64,000 bases of DNA from Ustilaginoidea virens (Eukaryota; Ascomycota; Sordariomycetes; Hypocreales; Clavicipitaceae), in assembly GCF_000687475.1 (NCBI RefSeq), contig NC_057320.1, positions 1,860,001 to 1,924,000 on the forward strand, in the 5' to 3' direction. Position 1 is the stretch's first letter, and every line of letters begins with the position of its first letter. The position numbers and the translations under genes were made by a program. Positions 54,531-64,000 of this stretch are shown here, piece after piece. The notes under the pieces are model-generated. The model did no database searches and was not told the DNA's origin. It was given only the letters and a program-made list of their open reading frames with translations.

Positions 54531-57500
54531 ATGCCCAAGGCTGATCGCCGGGCCAAGCTCGCAGAGCTTCGAGCTCTCCGCCAATCGGGCAAGAAGGCCT
54601 TTGACAATTACCGCGTGGAAGATGTGGCAGATATATATGACGAAGTCGACGAAGAAGGCTACAAGAAAATCGTCCGCCGGCGCCTCAACGAGGACGACTT
54701 TGTCGTGGACGATAATGGCGAGGGCTATGCAGATGACGGGCGTGAAGATTGGGATCGTGTAAGACGCTACGACTCTGACAGCGACCTGGAGGATCTGCCT
54801 GTTCGAGGCAGGTCGAAAAACACAGGTCGGTTCATTCTCCATAATGTGATGCCAAGGTACACTGTTGCTACTTTCCGGACAGTTCGCTAAGCCGTCATTC
54901 AGTGAAAAAGCAGCGGGACGGCAACCAATCCAAGCAAGACGTCAATGACCGTAACATCAGTGACTACTTCACCAAAGGTGCTGGTAAAGAGCAGTCTAAG
55001 CCCAAGGTATGATGCTATACATGCTCACGCTCCAGGGCCTACTCTAAGCAAAGATCCGTCTACAGATTGTCAAGACTCGGGAAGATGACGACTTCCTTGC
55101 GGATCTACTGGGGGAAGTTGACACCAAAATTGCTCCCGCAGCACAACGGCTTCCGAAACCCGAAGGGCCTGGTGACCGCCGTAAACCCAGAGCTTTATCG
55201 CCGATTCAGGAACCCATGCACAAGAGACAGAAACGGACTGACACGCGGCTATCCTCCCCGGTCACTGGCGCTATTGGATCTGACGACGGTTTCGCTCCTA
55301 CGTACGATGATGAGATACAGCCTACCCCTGATGCCCCCATGAGCGATGTTCCTGCATCATCACCTGCTGCTAGGAAAGCTGAGCGGAGAGCTCAAACCAA
55401 ACAAGGGGCCGCAGACGACGGGGATGACGACATGATGGAAGTTGCTCATGCCGGAGCTGTCGACTTGCCAGGCGTGAATATCACCGGTTCCCGTCCGGTG
55501 AAGAGGCTCTTGGATCAAGCTCCTCAAGCGCCGCCGACTACTTCATCCCCCCAGAAAGCGGTCGATGGTTCTGTTGACTCTACGTCCTGGAACAGCCTCA
55601 CTGACAGGCTCAATGTCATTCACAATCCCACCGAGACTCGCGGTATCGGTAAGATTGATCATAGGGATGCTGTTGAGAGTGACGGCAGCCTAAATTTCTT
55701 CTGGACGGATTATGCCGAGGTGAATGGCAGCCTTTGCATGTTCGGCAAGGTACTGAATAAAAAAACAAGTGGCTACGTCAGTTGCTTCGTCAAGATTGAC
55801 AACATACTGAGAAAGCTTTTCTTTCTCCCACGCCAGCAGCGCTTCAGGGACAGTGAGGCAACAGATGAAACCATCGAGATGATGGACGTCTACGAAGAAA
55901 TCGATGAGATCATGACCAAGATGAAAGTGGATGTTTACAAGATCAAGGCTTGTACGCGCAAATATGCTTTCGAGTTGCCTGGCGTGCCGAAAGAAGCGCA
56001 ATACATGAAGTTGTTTTATCCATATACGAGTAAGTCGCGAGCGGCAGATAAACATGGTTCAACGAAAGAAAAAAAAAAAAAAAAAAAAAAAAAAAACCCA
56101 CGTCAACAAGAAGGGGAAGGGAAAAGGATAGCGTTTCGTACTAACTCCATTTTCTAGAGCCGCAAATCGAAGCCGTCGCTGCTGGGCAAACATATTCCCA
56201 TGTGTTCGGAACCAACACAGCTCTGTTCGAGCAGTTTGTTCTCTGGAAGAACATCATGGGCCCGTGCTGGCTCAAAATTCGAGACGCGGACTTTGGGGCG
56301 ATAAAAAACGCCTCGCATTGCAAACTCGAAGTATTGGCAGAACATCCCAGCATGGTCTCGGTTATCCCGGATTCGGATGGCCTCGACGCACCTCCACTCA
56401 CGCTCATGAGCATCGCTCTGAGAACTGCTTTCAACGCCAAGGAGAACAAGCAAGAAATCCTGGCCATTAGCGCGAGAGTCTATGATAAAGTCTCACTCAA
56501 CGACACGACGCCGGCTGAGAAGCTCCCCTGCAGGACCTTTACAGTCATCCGTCCCCATGGGCAAGGGTTCCCGTTGGGCTTTGACCAACTCGCCAAGAAA
56601 CGAAACAGAGGAACCATCGTGTTGAAGAGAACCGAGGCCGACATTTTGACCTTCTTCCTGGCTCAAGTTGACGTGGCTGATCCAGATGTCATCCTAGGCC
56701 ATCAGTTCGAAGGGGTGGACTACAGTGTCTTGCTGAACCGCTTGCGTGAAAAGAAGATTCACCAATGGTCTAGGCTAGGTCGTTTTCGCCGGTCCGATTG
56801 GCCTGCCTCGATCGGCAAAGTCGGTGGCAACGTCTTTGCCGAGCGCCAAATCATTGTCGGCCGATTGCTATGTGACCTCGCCAATGACGCAGGAAAGTCG
56901 GCCATGTACAAGTGCCAGAACTGGAGCCTGACGGAAATGTGCAGCCTGTACCTTTCTGGTGATAACCGACGGCGGGATATTGATAACGAGGTTGCTTTGA
57001 GCAGCTGGGCCAAGGAAAAACAGGGTCTCATGGATTACATCACGCACATGGAAGCCGACACACACTTTATCGCCGCGCTGGCTCTCAGCGTCCAGCTTCT
57101 ACCTCTGACCAAAGTCCTGACTAACCTGGCCGGCAACTCTTGGGCTCGAACCTTGACTGGTACTCGCGCTGAACGCAACGAGTATATTCTGCTTCACGAG
57201 TTTCATCGGAACAAGTACATTTGTCCCGACAAGCAATCCTTTCGCGGCCGTCAAAAGTTGGAGGACGAGAACGGCGAGGAAAACGGCGGGGAAGGGAAAA
57301 AGAAAGACAAGTACAAGGGTGGCCTGGTGTTTGAGCCCGAGAAGGGTTTATACGACAAGTTTGTCCTCGTGATGGACTTTAACTCGCTTTATCCGTCCAT
57401 CATCCAGGAATTCAACATATGCTTCACCACGGTCGACAGAGGCGCTTCAGTAAGTATTGCAGCCTCCTTTGGACAAGGCAACGCAATGCCTGGCCGCCCT

Positions 57501-59280
57501 CTGGCCGCCTCTTGCTGACGTGCTTGGATAGACTGAAGACGACGATGCGGTCCCGGAAGTGCCAGTAGACCAGGAGCAAGGCATTCTACCAAGGCTAATT
57601 GCAACCCTCGTTGGCCGCCGTCGCCAGGTCAAGGGGCTTATGAAGGACAAGAACGCCACTCCCGAGCAACTAGCGACTTGGGACATCAAGCAGCTGGCTC
57701 TGAAGCTGACGGCAAACTCCATGTACGGATGTTTGGGCTACACGAAATCCCGATTTTACGCCCGGCCGCTGGCTGTGCTCACTACGTTCAAAGGCCGCGA
57801 GATCCTGAGGAGCACGAAAGAGCTCGCGGAAAGCAAGTCCCTACAGGTCATCTATGGCGACACTGATTCCGTCATGATCAACGCCAACGTGGACACGGTG
57901 GCAGACGCCTTCAGAGTCGGCAACGAATTCAAAAAGGCCGTCAATGACCAGTATCGGCTGCTGGAAATCGACATTGACAATGTGTTTCGACGCATCCTGC
58001 TCCAGGCAAAGAAGAAGTACGCCGCCATCAACCTCATTGAGAAGGATGGCAAGTTTGTGGAGAAGATGGAAGTCAAGGGTCTCGACATGAGACGGCGAGA
58101 ATACTGCGCCTTGTCCAAGGAGGTTTCCAAGCATCTTCTAGACGAAATCCTGTCCGGGGAGGAAGCCGAGGTGTCGGTCGCGCGCATTCACGAGTACCTT
58201 TGCGATATTTCGAGCAAGATGCGAGATCAGAGCATTCCCGTGGCCAAGTACATCATTTACACGCAGCTCGGCAAGGGCCCCACGGAGTATCCCAACGCCG
58301 ACTCGATGCCGCAAGTCCAAGTCGCTCTGCGCGACATTGCGCGGGGCAAGACGGTGCGCAAGGGAGACGTGGTGTCGTACATTATCACGGGCGACGGGAA
58401 GAGCTCCTCCGAGCCCGCGCCGAAGCGGGCCTTTGCCCCGGGAGACGTCAAAGCAGACGGCTCGCTCTTGCCGGACGTCGAGTGGTATCTGGGAAAGCAG
58501 ATCTTCCCGCCTGTGGAGCGGCTTTGCGCAAACATTTCGGGCACTTCGACGTCGCAGCTGGCCGAGCAGCTCGGCCTTGACATCCGCCGCTACAGCTCTC
58601 ATCCGGCGCAGCAGGGCGGCCGCGCGGATGACGTCGAGATCCACCCTCTCGAATCCCAGATCCCCGACGAGGTCCGGTTCGGCGACTGTGCCAGGCTGTC
58701 TCTGCGTTGCCGGAGATGCAAGCTCGCCGCCGCCTTTGAGGGCTTGGTAGCGTCGTCGCCCGGAAGCGTCTCGTCGTCGGGCGTGCTGTGCAGCGGGTGC
58801 GGCGCCGTCATTCCCACGCTGTCCATTGTCGCGCAGGTAGAATACGCCATCCGGCAGGAAACGTCGCGCTACTACGAGGGCTGGCTCGTGTGCGACGATT
58901 CGCAGTGCGGAAACAGGACGCGCCAGATGAACGTGTACGGCACGCGCTGCCTGGGGCCCAAGGGACTCGCGCGGGACTGCCTGGGACGCATGCGGTTCGA
59001 GTACACGGAAAGGGCCATTTACAACCAGCTGGTGTACTTTGCCAGCCTGTGGGACGTGGACAAGGCTCGGGCCAGGGCCAGCGACACGAACGACTCGGCC
59101 CTGTCGCGGCAGGATCGCGACAGGATCCTGGCACTTGGGGAGCACAACCGCGTGAGATTCGGAACGGTAAAGGGTGTGGTCGACAAGTATTTGGAAAAGT
59201 GCGGCCGGCAATGGGTGGCCATGGACACTCTGTTTGCCAAGCTGGGGTTCAACAAGCCATCTGCCGTGCCGCAAGGATGA
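54531..59280 (+). CDS. POL1: DNA polymerase alpha catalytic subunit
   Basis: Five exons, 54531-54825, 54903-55006, 55066-56029, 56158-57449, 57532-59280; 1467 residues, matching the family (yeast Pol1 1468). Family B polymerase that extends primase RNA to start Okazaki fragments. The N-terminus is the Pol alpha regulatory domain (RAKLAELRALRQSGKKAFDN, then acidic DEVDEEGY), followed by a disordered stretch. The catalytic motifs are present: region II MDFNSLYPSIIQEFN (catalytic Asp861), region III KLTANSMYGCLGY (943-955) and region I YGDTDS (993-998, Asp995 and Asp997). The C-terminal zinc modules have Cys1278, 1281, 1305, 1308 and Cys1339, 1344, 1358, 1368. The exonuclease-like domain lacks proofreading residues, as usual for alpha. 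Intron 3 has a poly-A tract. ACGCG sites lie upstream. Confidence 0.96.
56069..56098 (+). repeat. Poly-A tract in POL1 intron 3
   Basis: About 27 A within the 128 bp intron, between the GTAAGT donor and the TTTTCTAG acceptor. Confidence 0.8.
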
Positions 59281-59622
59281 AGGGAGCCGGGGCATACTGC
59301 AGCTGTGTTGTGCGGTGTCGTGTCTCTCTTTCTTCTTCTTCTTCTTCTTCTTATTATTATTATTATTACTTCCCCCTTGCCGAGTCCCAGTCGGCGGCAA
59401 GTCAAGGGATGGGGAGTTTGGTTGGTGTCTGGGTGTCAACGTTTTCGGGTTGCTGGGACGCATCAGCGGATTTAAAGATTTAAATCAAAGCACATGCATC
59501 GTTGTTTTCTGCAGCAGTAGCTGTTGCTGTATCTAGACAAGCAGTACAATAAATACGGACGTTGGTTCTGCAGCGTCTCGCTGCGACTGCGCCGTCCACC
59601 TCGACTCCTCAGTTGCTCAACC

Positions 59623-59660
59623 GCAGCCCAGCCCAGCCCAGCCCAGCCCAGCCCAGCCCA
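59623..59660. repeat. (CAGCC)n pentamer array
   Basis: About seven CAGCC units in the POL1 3' flank. Confidence 0.85.
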
Positions 59661-59829
59661 GGACAGGACAGACTTGTCGGTCGATGCTTACGGACCTACG
59701 CCGTACCCAAAGTAGGCAGGCGAAGCGAGATGCGCGAAAAGCTTCATCACTGTCACTTGTACGTAGGGCAAGGCCACGTGCTCGACCAGGTGCAACCAAC
59801 CAGTGCGAGTGGGCCAACAACTACAAACC

Positions 59830-59860
<31 letters not shown>

Positions 59861-60128
59861 ACGAGAAAAAAAGGGGTCGTGAGGAGGACATGGTCAAAAC
59901 AAGGTTGCTCATTCCCGCCAGCTGACTGACACAGATCAGTCCTGCTGCCCCCCCAAAGATTAAAACGATGTACAGCAAACGAACCACACAACCCGCAAAA
60001 GGCCCGGCAAGGAAAAGACCAAGCTGGCTCGAACTCTGCAGCCCAGCAGCCTTACTGAAACAACCAAAGATGCGACGGCGTGGAACAAGGTATCCAGGAC
60101 AAGCACACACATGAATGATGAGGCTGGC

Positions 60129-60131
60129 CAC

Positions 60132-60164
<33 letters not shown>

Positions 60165-60165
60165 C
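60129..60165. repeat. (AAC)n microsatellite
   Basis: About 12 AAC/ACA triplets; GAC and CAGCC arrays lie within the preceding 550 bp. Confidence 0.85.
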
Positions 60166-61269
60166 GCCCTCCCGCTCGCTCCAACCCAGCATTTCATCCC
60201 GTCCAAATCACCCCGTGCAACAAAGAAAGCGACCTGGATCCCGCCCGGCCTTCTGAAAAACAGAATGGCACATCTGGTCTCGTCTCGCAGAGCGACCTTG
60301 CTCATCCCGCCTGACCTGCCTCGTCTGTTCATTCACCCGCATGGGGACACTCGGGGGAGGGCTGGAAGCATGGAAGCAATCTTGTCAAGCCGAAGCCATC
60401 GACGTGATTCAGTCGGCCTGGTCGAATAAAGGTCGAGCAAGTCGAGAAATTGGAAAACCGACTCGTGAAATCCAGCTAGCTCCTCCCTCCCTCGCCTCGG
60501 CAGACGCGTCAATCCTCCTCATCCACTGCCATGAATGCTATTCCCATTTCTCATCACAAAGCCTGCATCTTCTCCGCTTAGCTATCCCTTTCAGTATGAA
60601 CTGGGCAAGGTCGGCAGTGGCAGGCAGGCTGGCAGGCAGGCGGTGTCATGCCAACTTGGGGTCACCTTACCCTTGGTGAAGAATTAAAAAATCGTTAAGA
60701 GAACAAGAGCCGGGCAAGAAAGTAAAGCAAGAAAAAAAAAAAAAGAAAAAAAAAAGAGAAAGAAGGAAAAGTGAAAAAAAAAGAGTAAAAAGATAAGTTA
60801 AAATAAAAGACAAACGATGAAAAAAAAAAAAAAAAAAAAGGTAACATCATCTTCAGGGATAATGGAGAAGAAGCGAAGCGAAATAATCCGACGCAAATAG
60901 TCAACGTGTTGAGAGCAACAGAAAATAGTCAGGTTATAAGAAGTGATGCCCATGACGCAGCGTTGCTCTCTATTCCTCCGTCTGTGGCGAGAGCCTTCCC
61001 TTGTCTCATCTCAAATAATCTATGGGTTGAGGTATCATTGCATCAAAATGAGAAAAATGGGAGAGAAAGTAAAAAAATGAACGCGTGCACAACTTTTGAC
61101 ACGTCTCGAAATATCACGACGCGTTGCGGAAAAGACAAGCCTACAATCCAAGGAAACAGAATCCGCCAAGTCTATTACCCGAGATGCAAGACAACCGAGA
61201 AAGAGAAATCAACTTCACGTCTTTTTCTTTTTCTTCTTTTCTTCTTCTTCTTCTTCTTTCTTCTTGTTT

Positions 61270-64000
61270 TTACTCGCTCTCCTTCTTCTCGCTGTCAAGG
61301 ACAGCTTTGGCCAAGGCCGGAGAGGGTCCTGCAGAGGGGGGTGAGGCCGGATGTTCGGAATCCATGGTCGCCAGCAAGCTAAAGAGTCACGTCGGGTTAG
61401 AATGGGGGCCTCATGGTTAGGTTACGGCGTGAGTGTGTTTTAAAGAGAGAGGCTCACCTGAACGCGTTGGTGTTGGACGTGCCGTCACGATTGGGAGGTG
61501 TCCCGGTGCGAGACGATGCTCCAGATTCTTCGCCAGGGCGGCCCAAAGAGCCGCCGGGTCCCAGACGTCTGCCGCTGTTGCTGCGCGACGAGAACATCGA
61601 CGTGGGGCCGAGCATCAGGTTCTGGCTCGTGGTTCGGCTGGCAGAGCCCTTGAGACGGCGAAGGTCGTCCATGCCAACCTGGTTGCTCGTCTGTTGCGCG
61701 TAGCCGCCGGAAAAGTTGCGGGCGTCTCCCCGGCCCATGGTCGGACGGCCGCCAGGTCCGCCGCGGGTGCTGCTTCGAGCCGATTCCTGAGCTTTGGCTG
61801 CCGCCGCCTCGGCTTCGGCACGGACCTCGTCCAGAGTCTTGGGGCCCTTGTTGGCTTCCTTGGACATCCAGTTCGCCTTTCGCAGGTCGAGCATATCCAT
61901 GAGCATAAACTTCATCCTGCTCTGCAGCTCGGGCAGGTCAACCATGCTCTGGATCCGCTGGAAATAGGCGTTCATCATGTGACGGCCCTTTTCCGTCGAG
62001 TCCAGATTGCCACCAATGGTGCGCAGCAGCTTGCTCAGAGATTCTATTTCCGCCTCGTCGGGGACGCCCTTGTAGTCGACGAGCTTGTGAACGCATTCGT
62101 GCATGATGCGCTCCGTCAACATGCCCAGCTTGTACAGCTCACCAATGAACTGCACCAGACCGAGGCCACGACGCTTGGCAGCGGCAGCCTCGTAGTACTC
62201 ATCAGACAGCATGGCGGCGTCTCCGAGGGCCTTCTTGCCGCCGTCTTCCCCGCCACCCTCCTCCTCCTCCTTGGGCTGAGGCAGGTTGGTGCTCCAACCG
62301 CGCTCGAATTCCTCCTGACATCTGTTCAGGAGGTACTTCCTGAACAAGTTGCCCCCGCTGACAACGTTGCCGCTCTTGTCCTTGATGCGCTCATCTCGGA
62401 CGTCGGCGCTCATGTTCTCCAGCATTCGCTTGCAGAACTTTGCGTACATCGAGGCCCAGTGGGCTTCGTCAGTGGCCTTTTCAAAGGTAAGTTGGATCAC
62501 CTGACGCAGTGTACGACCGTCCGACTCGTCCTTGGACTGCCCGGCAATGGCAAGGATTTGATCTGCGATTCTGTCAAACTTCTCGGGCGTCATCTTGTTG
62601 AGCGCCGCCTTGACCTTTCTCTGAACCATTTCGGGATCGAGGTAGCCCGAAGGGACAGCCGTGATGGCGGCAGCACCCCCCTTGCTGCCGACGATGCTCG
62701 TCGGCTTCCAGCCATTGGTAGTGACAGCTATGGGCTTGATGTCTTGGCCAGCGGTCAAAGGCATGGTCTTAGCAGCCTGGACGTCCTTGGCGTTGTAGTC
62801 GCGACGGCTACCACGAGTGGACCGGCTGGACTGGCGGCCGCTGGGCGAATTGGGGGCGCCGGCCCTGGACTGCGACGACGTGCGTGACATGGCAGTGCCC
62901 GGGAATGCCCCGCCAGGGCCACGGAAGGATCCGATGGAGCCGACAGGAGGTCGGGGCATGGCACCGCTGGACATTGCCATGCGCTGCTCAGAGGACGTGC
63001 CCGGTGGCAGGGTACGACCTGGCGGAGGCGCGTTGAACGTGCCCATGGAGAACCCGCCGCTGCCACGGTTAGAGGGCTGCCTAGGCGTTTGTGCACGGGC
63101 AGAACGGTCGGGGTCTCCGATGAGCGACTTGACTTGCTGGTGGAACTCGACCGATGGCTGCTCAGTAAAAACTTTCTGGAACTGCAGCAGGAAAGCAGCA
63201 TCGTACTTGAAGCTCTTGCCCTTCTTGGTGACAGCAGCGTTGAGGGCAGGGTTAGGAGACCGAATGCCGGTCGGGTATAAATCTTGATCCATGACCTGCA
63301 GGAACCGAGATGACTTTAGAGACTGGAGTGCGGCGCTGGGCTGAGGTGGCTCAACCGGCTTGGTAATGAGTGGTGCCAGGTTGAGGGCAGCAGGCTTTGA
63401 TCCGCGCTTCTGGCCAGGACCGTCACTGGCGGTCTTGTCGTCGGCCAACTTCATGCCAGATAGTTTGTCAACGACCGACTCGACATTCAGGGTTTCGGCA
63501 TCCTTGCCAGAGCGTGCAGCCGCAAGAGCTTCGGCTACCGACAAGACCTTGCCAGAAGACTCGGCCTCCTTCTGACGTCGCTCCTTTTCTTCCTCTAATC
63601 GCTCCATTTCACGTTCCTGCTCTCGCAGTTTTCGGTCCTCCTCAGCGGCAGTCAGCTTGCGATTTTCTTCGTCCTGTTTCTTCTGTGCCGCCTTCTCGGC
63701 TTCGGCTCGCTTTCGGTGCTCTTCCTCCTCCTTCTCGCGCCTCGCGTCAGCTTCCTCCATTTCGCGAATCATGCGCTCAATCTCATCCTCGTCAGGGTCC
63801 GCATTATCGGCAGCCGGCTTTGCAGGCCCGTCATCGTCCTCCACCTTCGTTGCTTCGTCGTTCCTAGACGCGTCTTTGACAGTGTCGGGATTCACTTTGG
63901 AGACAGAGGAAGAAGCTTCTACAGGAGCGGTGCCCGGAGCGGCGGCAGGTTCCTTGGCAGCGGCTTGCTCCTTCGCCTTGGCCGTCTCGTTGGCAGCCAC
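61270..64000 (-). CDS. TIF4631: Translation initiation factor eIF4G (C-terminal part, cut at window edge)
   Basis: The reading frame enters from the right edge, so the N-terminus lies beyond 64000. Exons seen: 64000-61458 (partial) and 61378-61270; 883 residues. eIF4G scaffolds eIF4E, eIF4A and poly-A-binding protein to recruit ribosomes to capped mRNA. In order: a highly charged Glu/Arg/Lys coiled-coil region (EEEEHRKRAEAEKAAQKKQD and following), then the eIF4E-binding motif YDAAFLL (YxxxxL-hydrophobic) in KSFKYDAAFLLQFQKVF. A Ser/Arg/Gly-rich linker follows, then a MIF4G HEAT domain (VQRKVKAALNKMTPEKFDRI to MLDLRKANW), and a Ser/Arg/Gly-rich tail. A 79 bp intron precedes a small last exon ending LLATMDSEHP ... 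DSEKKESE. Without that splice the frame stops after NAFR. No C-terminal MA3 or W2 domain is seen, as in yeast eIF4G. Confidence 0.93.

Larger units (their letters stand above)
59281..61269. other. Convergent spacer POL1 / eIF4G
   Basis: 2 kb without a supported gene, dense in microsatellites: (TTC)n then (TTA)n at about 59330-59368, (CAGCC)n at 59623-59660, (GAC)n at 59832-59861, (AAC)n at 60129-60165, A-rich runs at 60731-60840 and (TTC)n at about 61220-61262 next to the eIF4G stop. Six repeats in 2 kb is the highest density in the window. Confidence 0.65.

Noticed and set aside
58138..59463. 441-codon open frame on the - strand
   Set aside because: Antisense shadow of the POL1 C-terminal exon; Arg/Ala/Pro-biased, no domain, and it runs into the TTC/TTA microsatellite.
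61433..62887. 484-codon open frame on the + strand
   Set aside because: It lies wholly antisense to the eIF4G coding region, has no domain, and its composition is what codon bias on the other strand produces.

Overview
This 64 kb window is nuclear DNA from a filamentous ascomycete. Protein similarity and gene structure suggest a Sordariomycete, probably Hypocreales; the species cannot be told from the sequence. The evidence is genes split by short GT-AG introns (47 modelled here, 59-217 bp, many with GTAAGT/GTATGT/GTGAGT donors and CTGAC/CTAAC-like branch points), conserved eukaryotic housekeeping proteins, no operons, and long non-coding spacers full of homopolymers and microsatellites. I find 20 protein-coding genes, 19 complete and one cut by the right edge. 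I rebuilt each by joining reading frames across splice sites, so all exon borders are predictions. No rRNA, convincing tRNA, CRISPR, intact transposon, secondary-metabolite cluster or virus was seen.

Layout. 0-3.6 kb: gene-free, rich in short TACCTA/TAGGTA palindromes. 3.6-12 kb: a PTM1/GOST seven-TM Golgi protein (+), the complex I assembly methyltransferase NDUFAF7 (-), a CDK10/11 (PITSLRE-type) kinase (+), and a secreted or membrane-anchored DUF7137-like protein (-). 12-15.3 kb: gene-free, with satellites. 15.3-24 kb: the mRNA-decapping enzyme DCP2 (-), a DUF4112 membrane protein (+), the ribonucleotide reductase small subunit (+) and SRP9 (-). 24.5-32.8 kb: the COMPASS/termination WD40 protein Swd2 (-), mitochondrial oxaloacetate carrier OAC1 (+), tRNA thiolation factor CTU2/NCS2 (-) and a tandem PH-domain protein (+). 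34-39 kb: a possible Mediator-tail-like protein (-) and the TIA-1/PUB1-type three-RRM protein (+). 42-45.4 kb: the DYRK kinase YAK1 (+). 47-53 kb: an RRM/RGG protein (-), a mitochondrial PPR protein (+) and an uncharacterised disordered protein (-). 54.5-64 kb: DNA polymerase alpha catalytic subunit POL1 (+) and the 3' part of eIF4G (-).

The genes do not form one pathway. They are a normal core-genome mix with recurring themes: mRNA fate (DCP2, PUB1, eIF4G, RRM protein, SRP9), DNA synthesis at G1/S (RNR2 and POL1, both with ACGCG-type MBF sites upstream), mitochondrial function (NDUFAF7, OAC1, PPR) and signalling kinases. I do not see a new biological system. The features most worth following are the dispersed palindromic TACCTA motif family confined to spacers (one copy forms a perfect hairpin that includes a stop codon), the co-occurring TACTCCGTA motif, a likely RIP-eroded AT-rich island near 54 kb, tandem 18-bp elements in a divergent promoter, and three or four little-characterised proteins.
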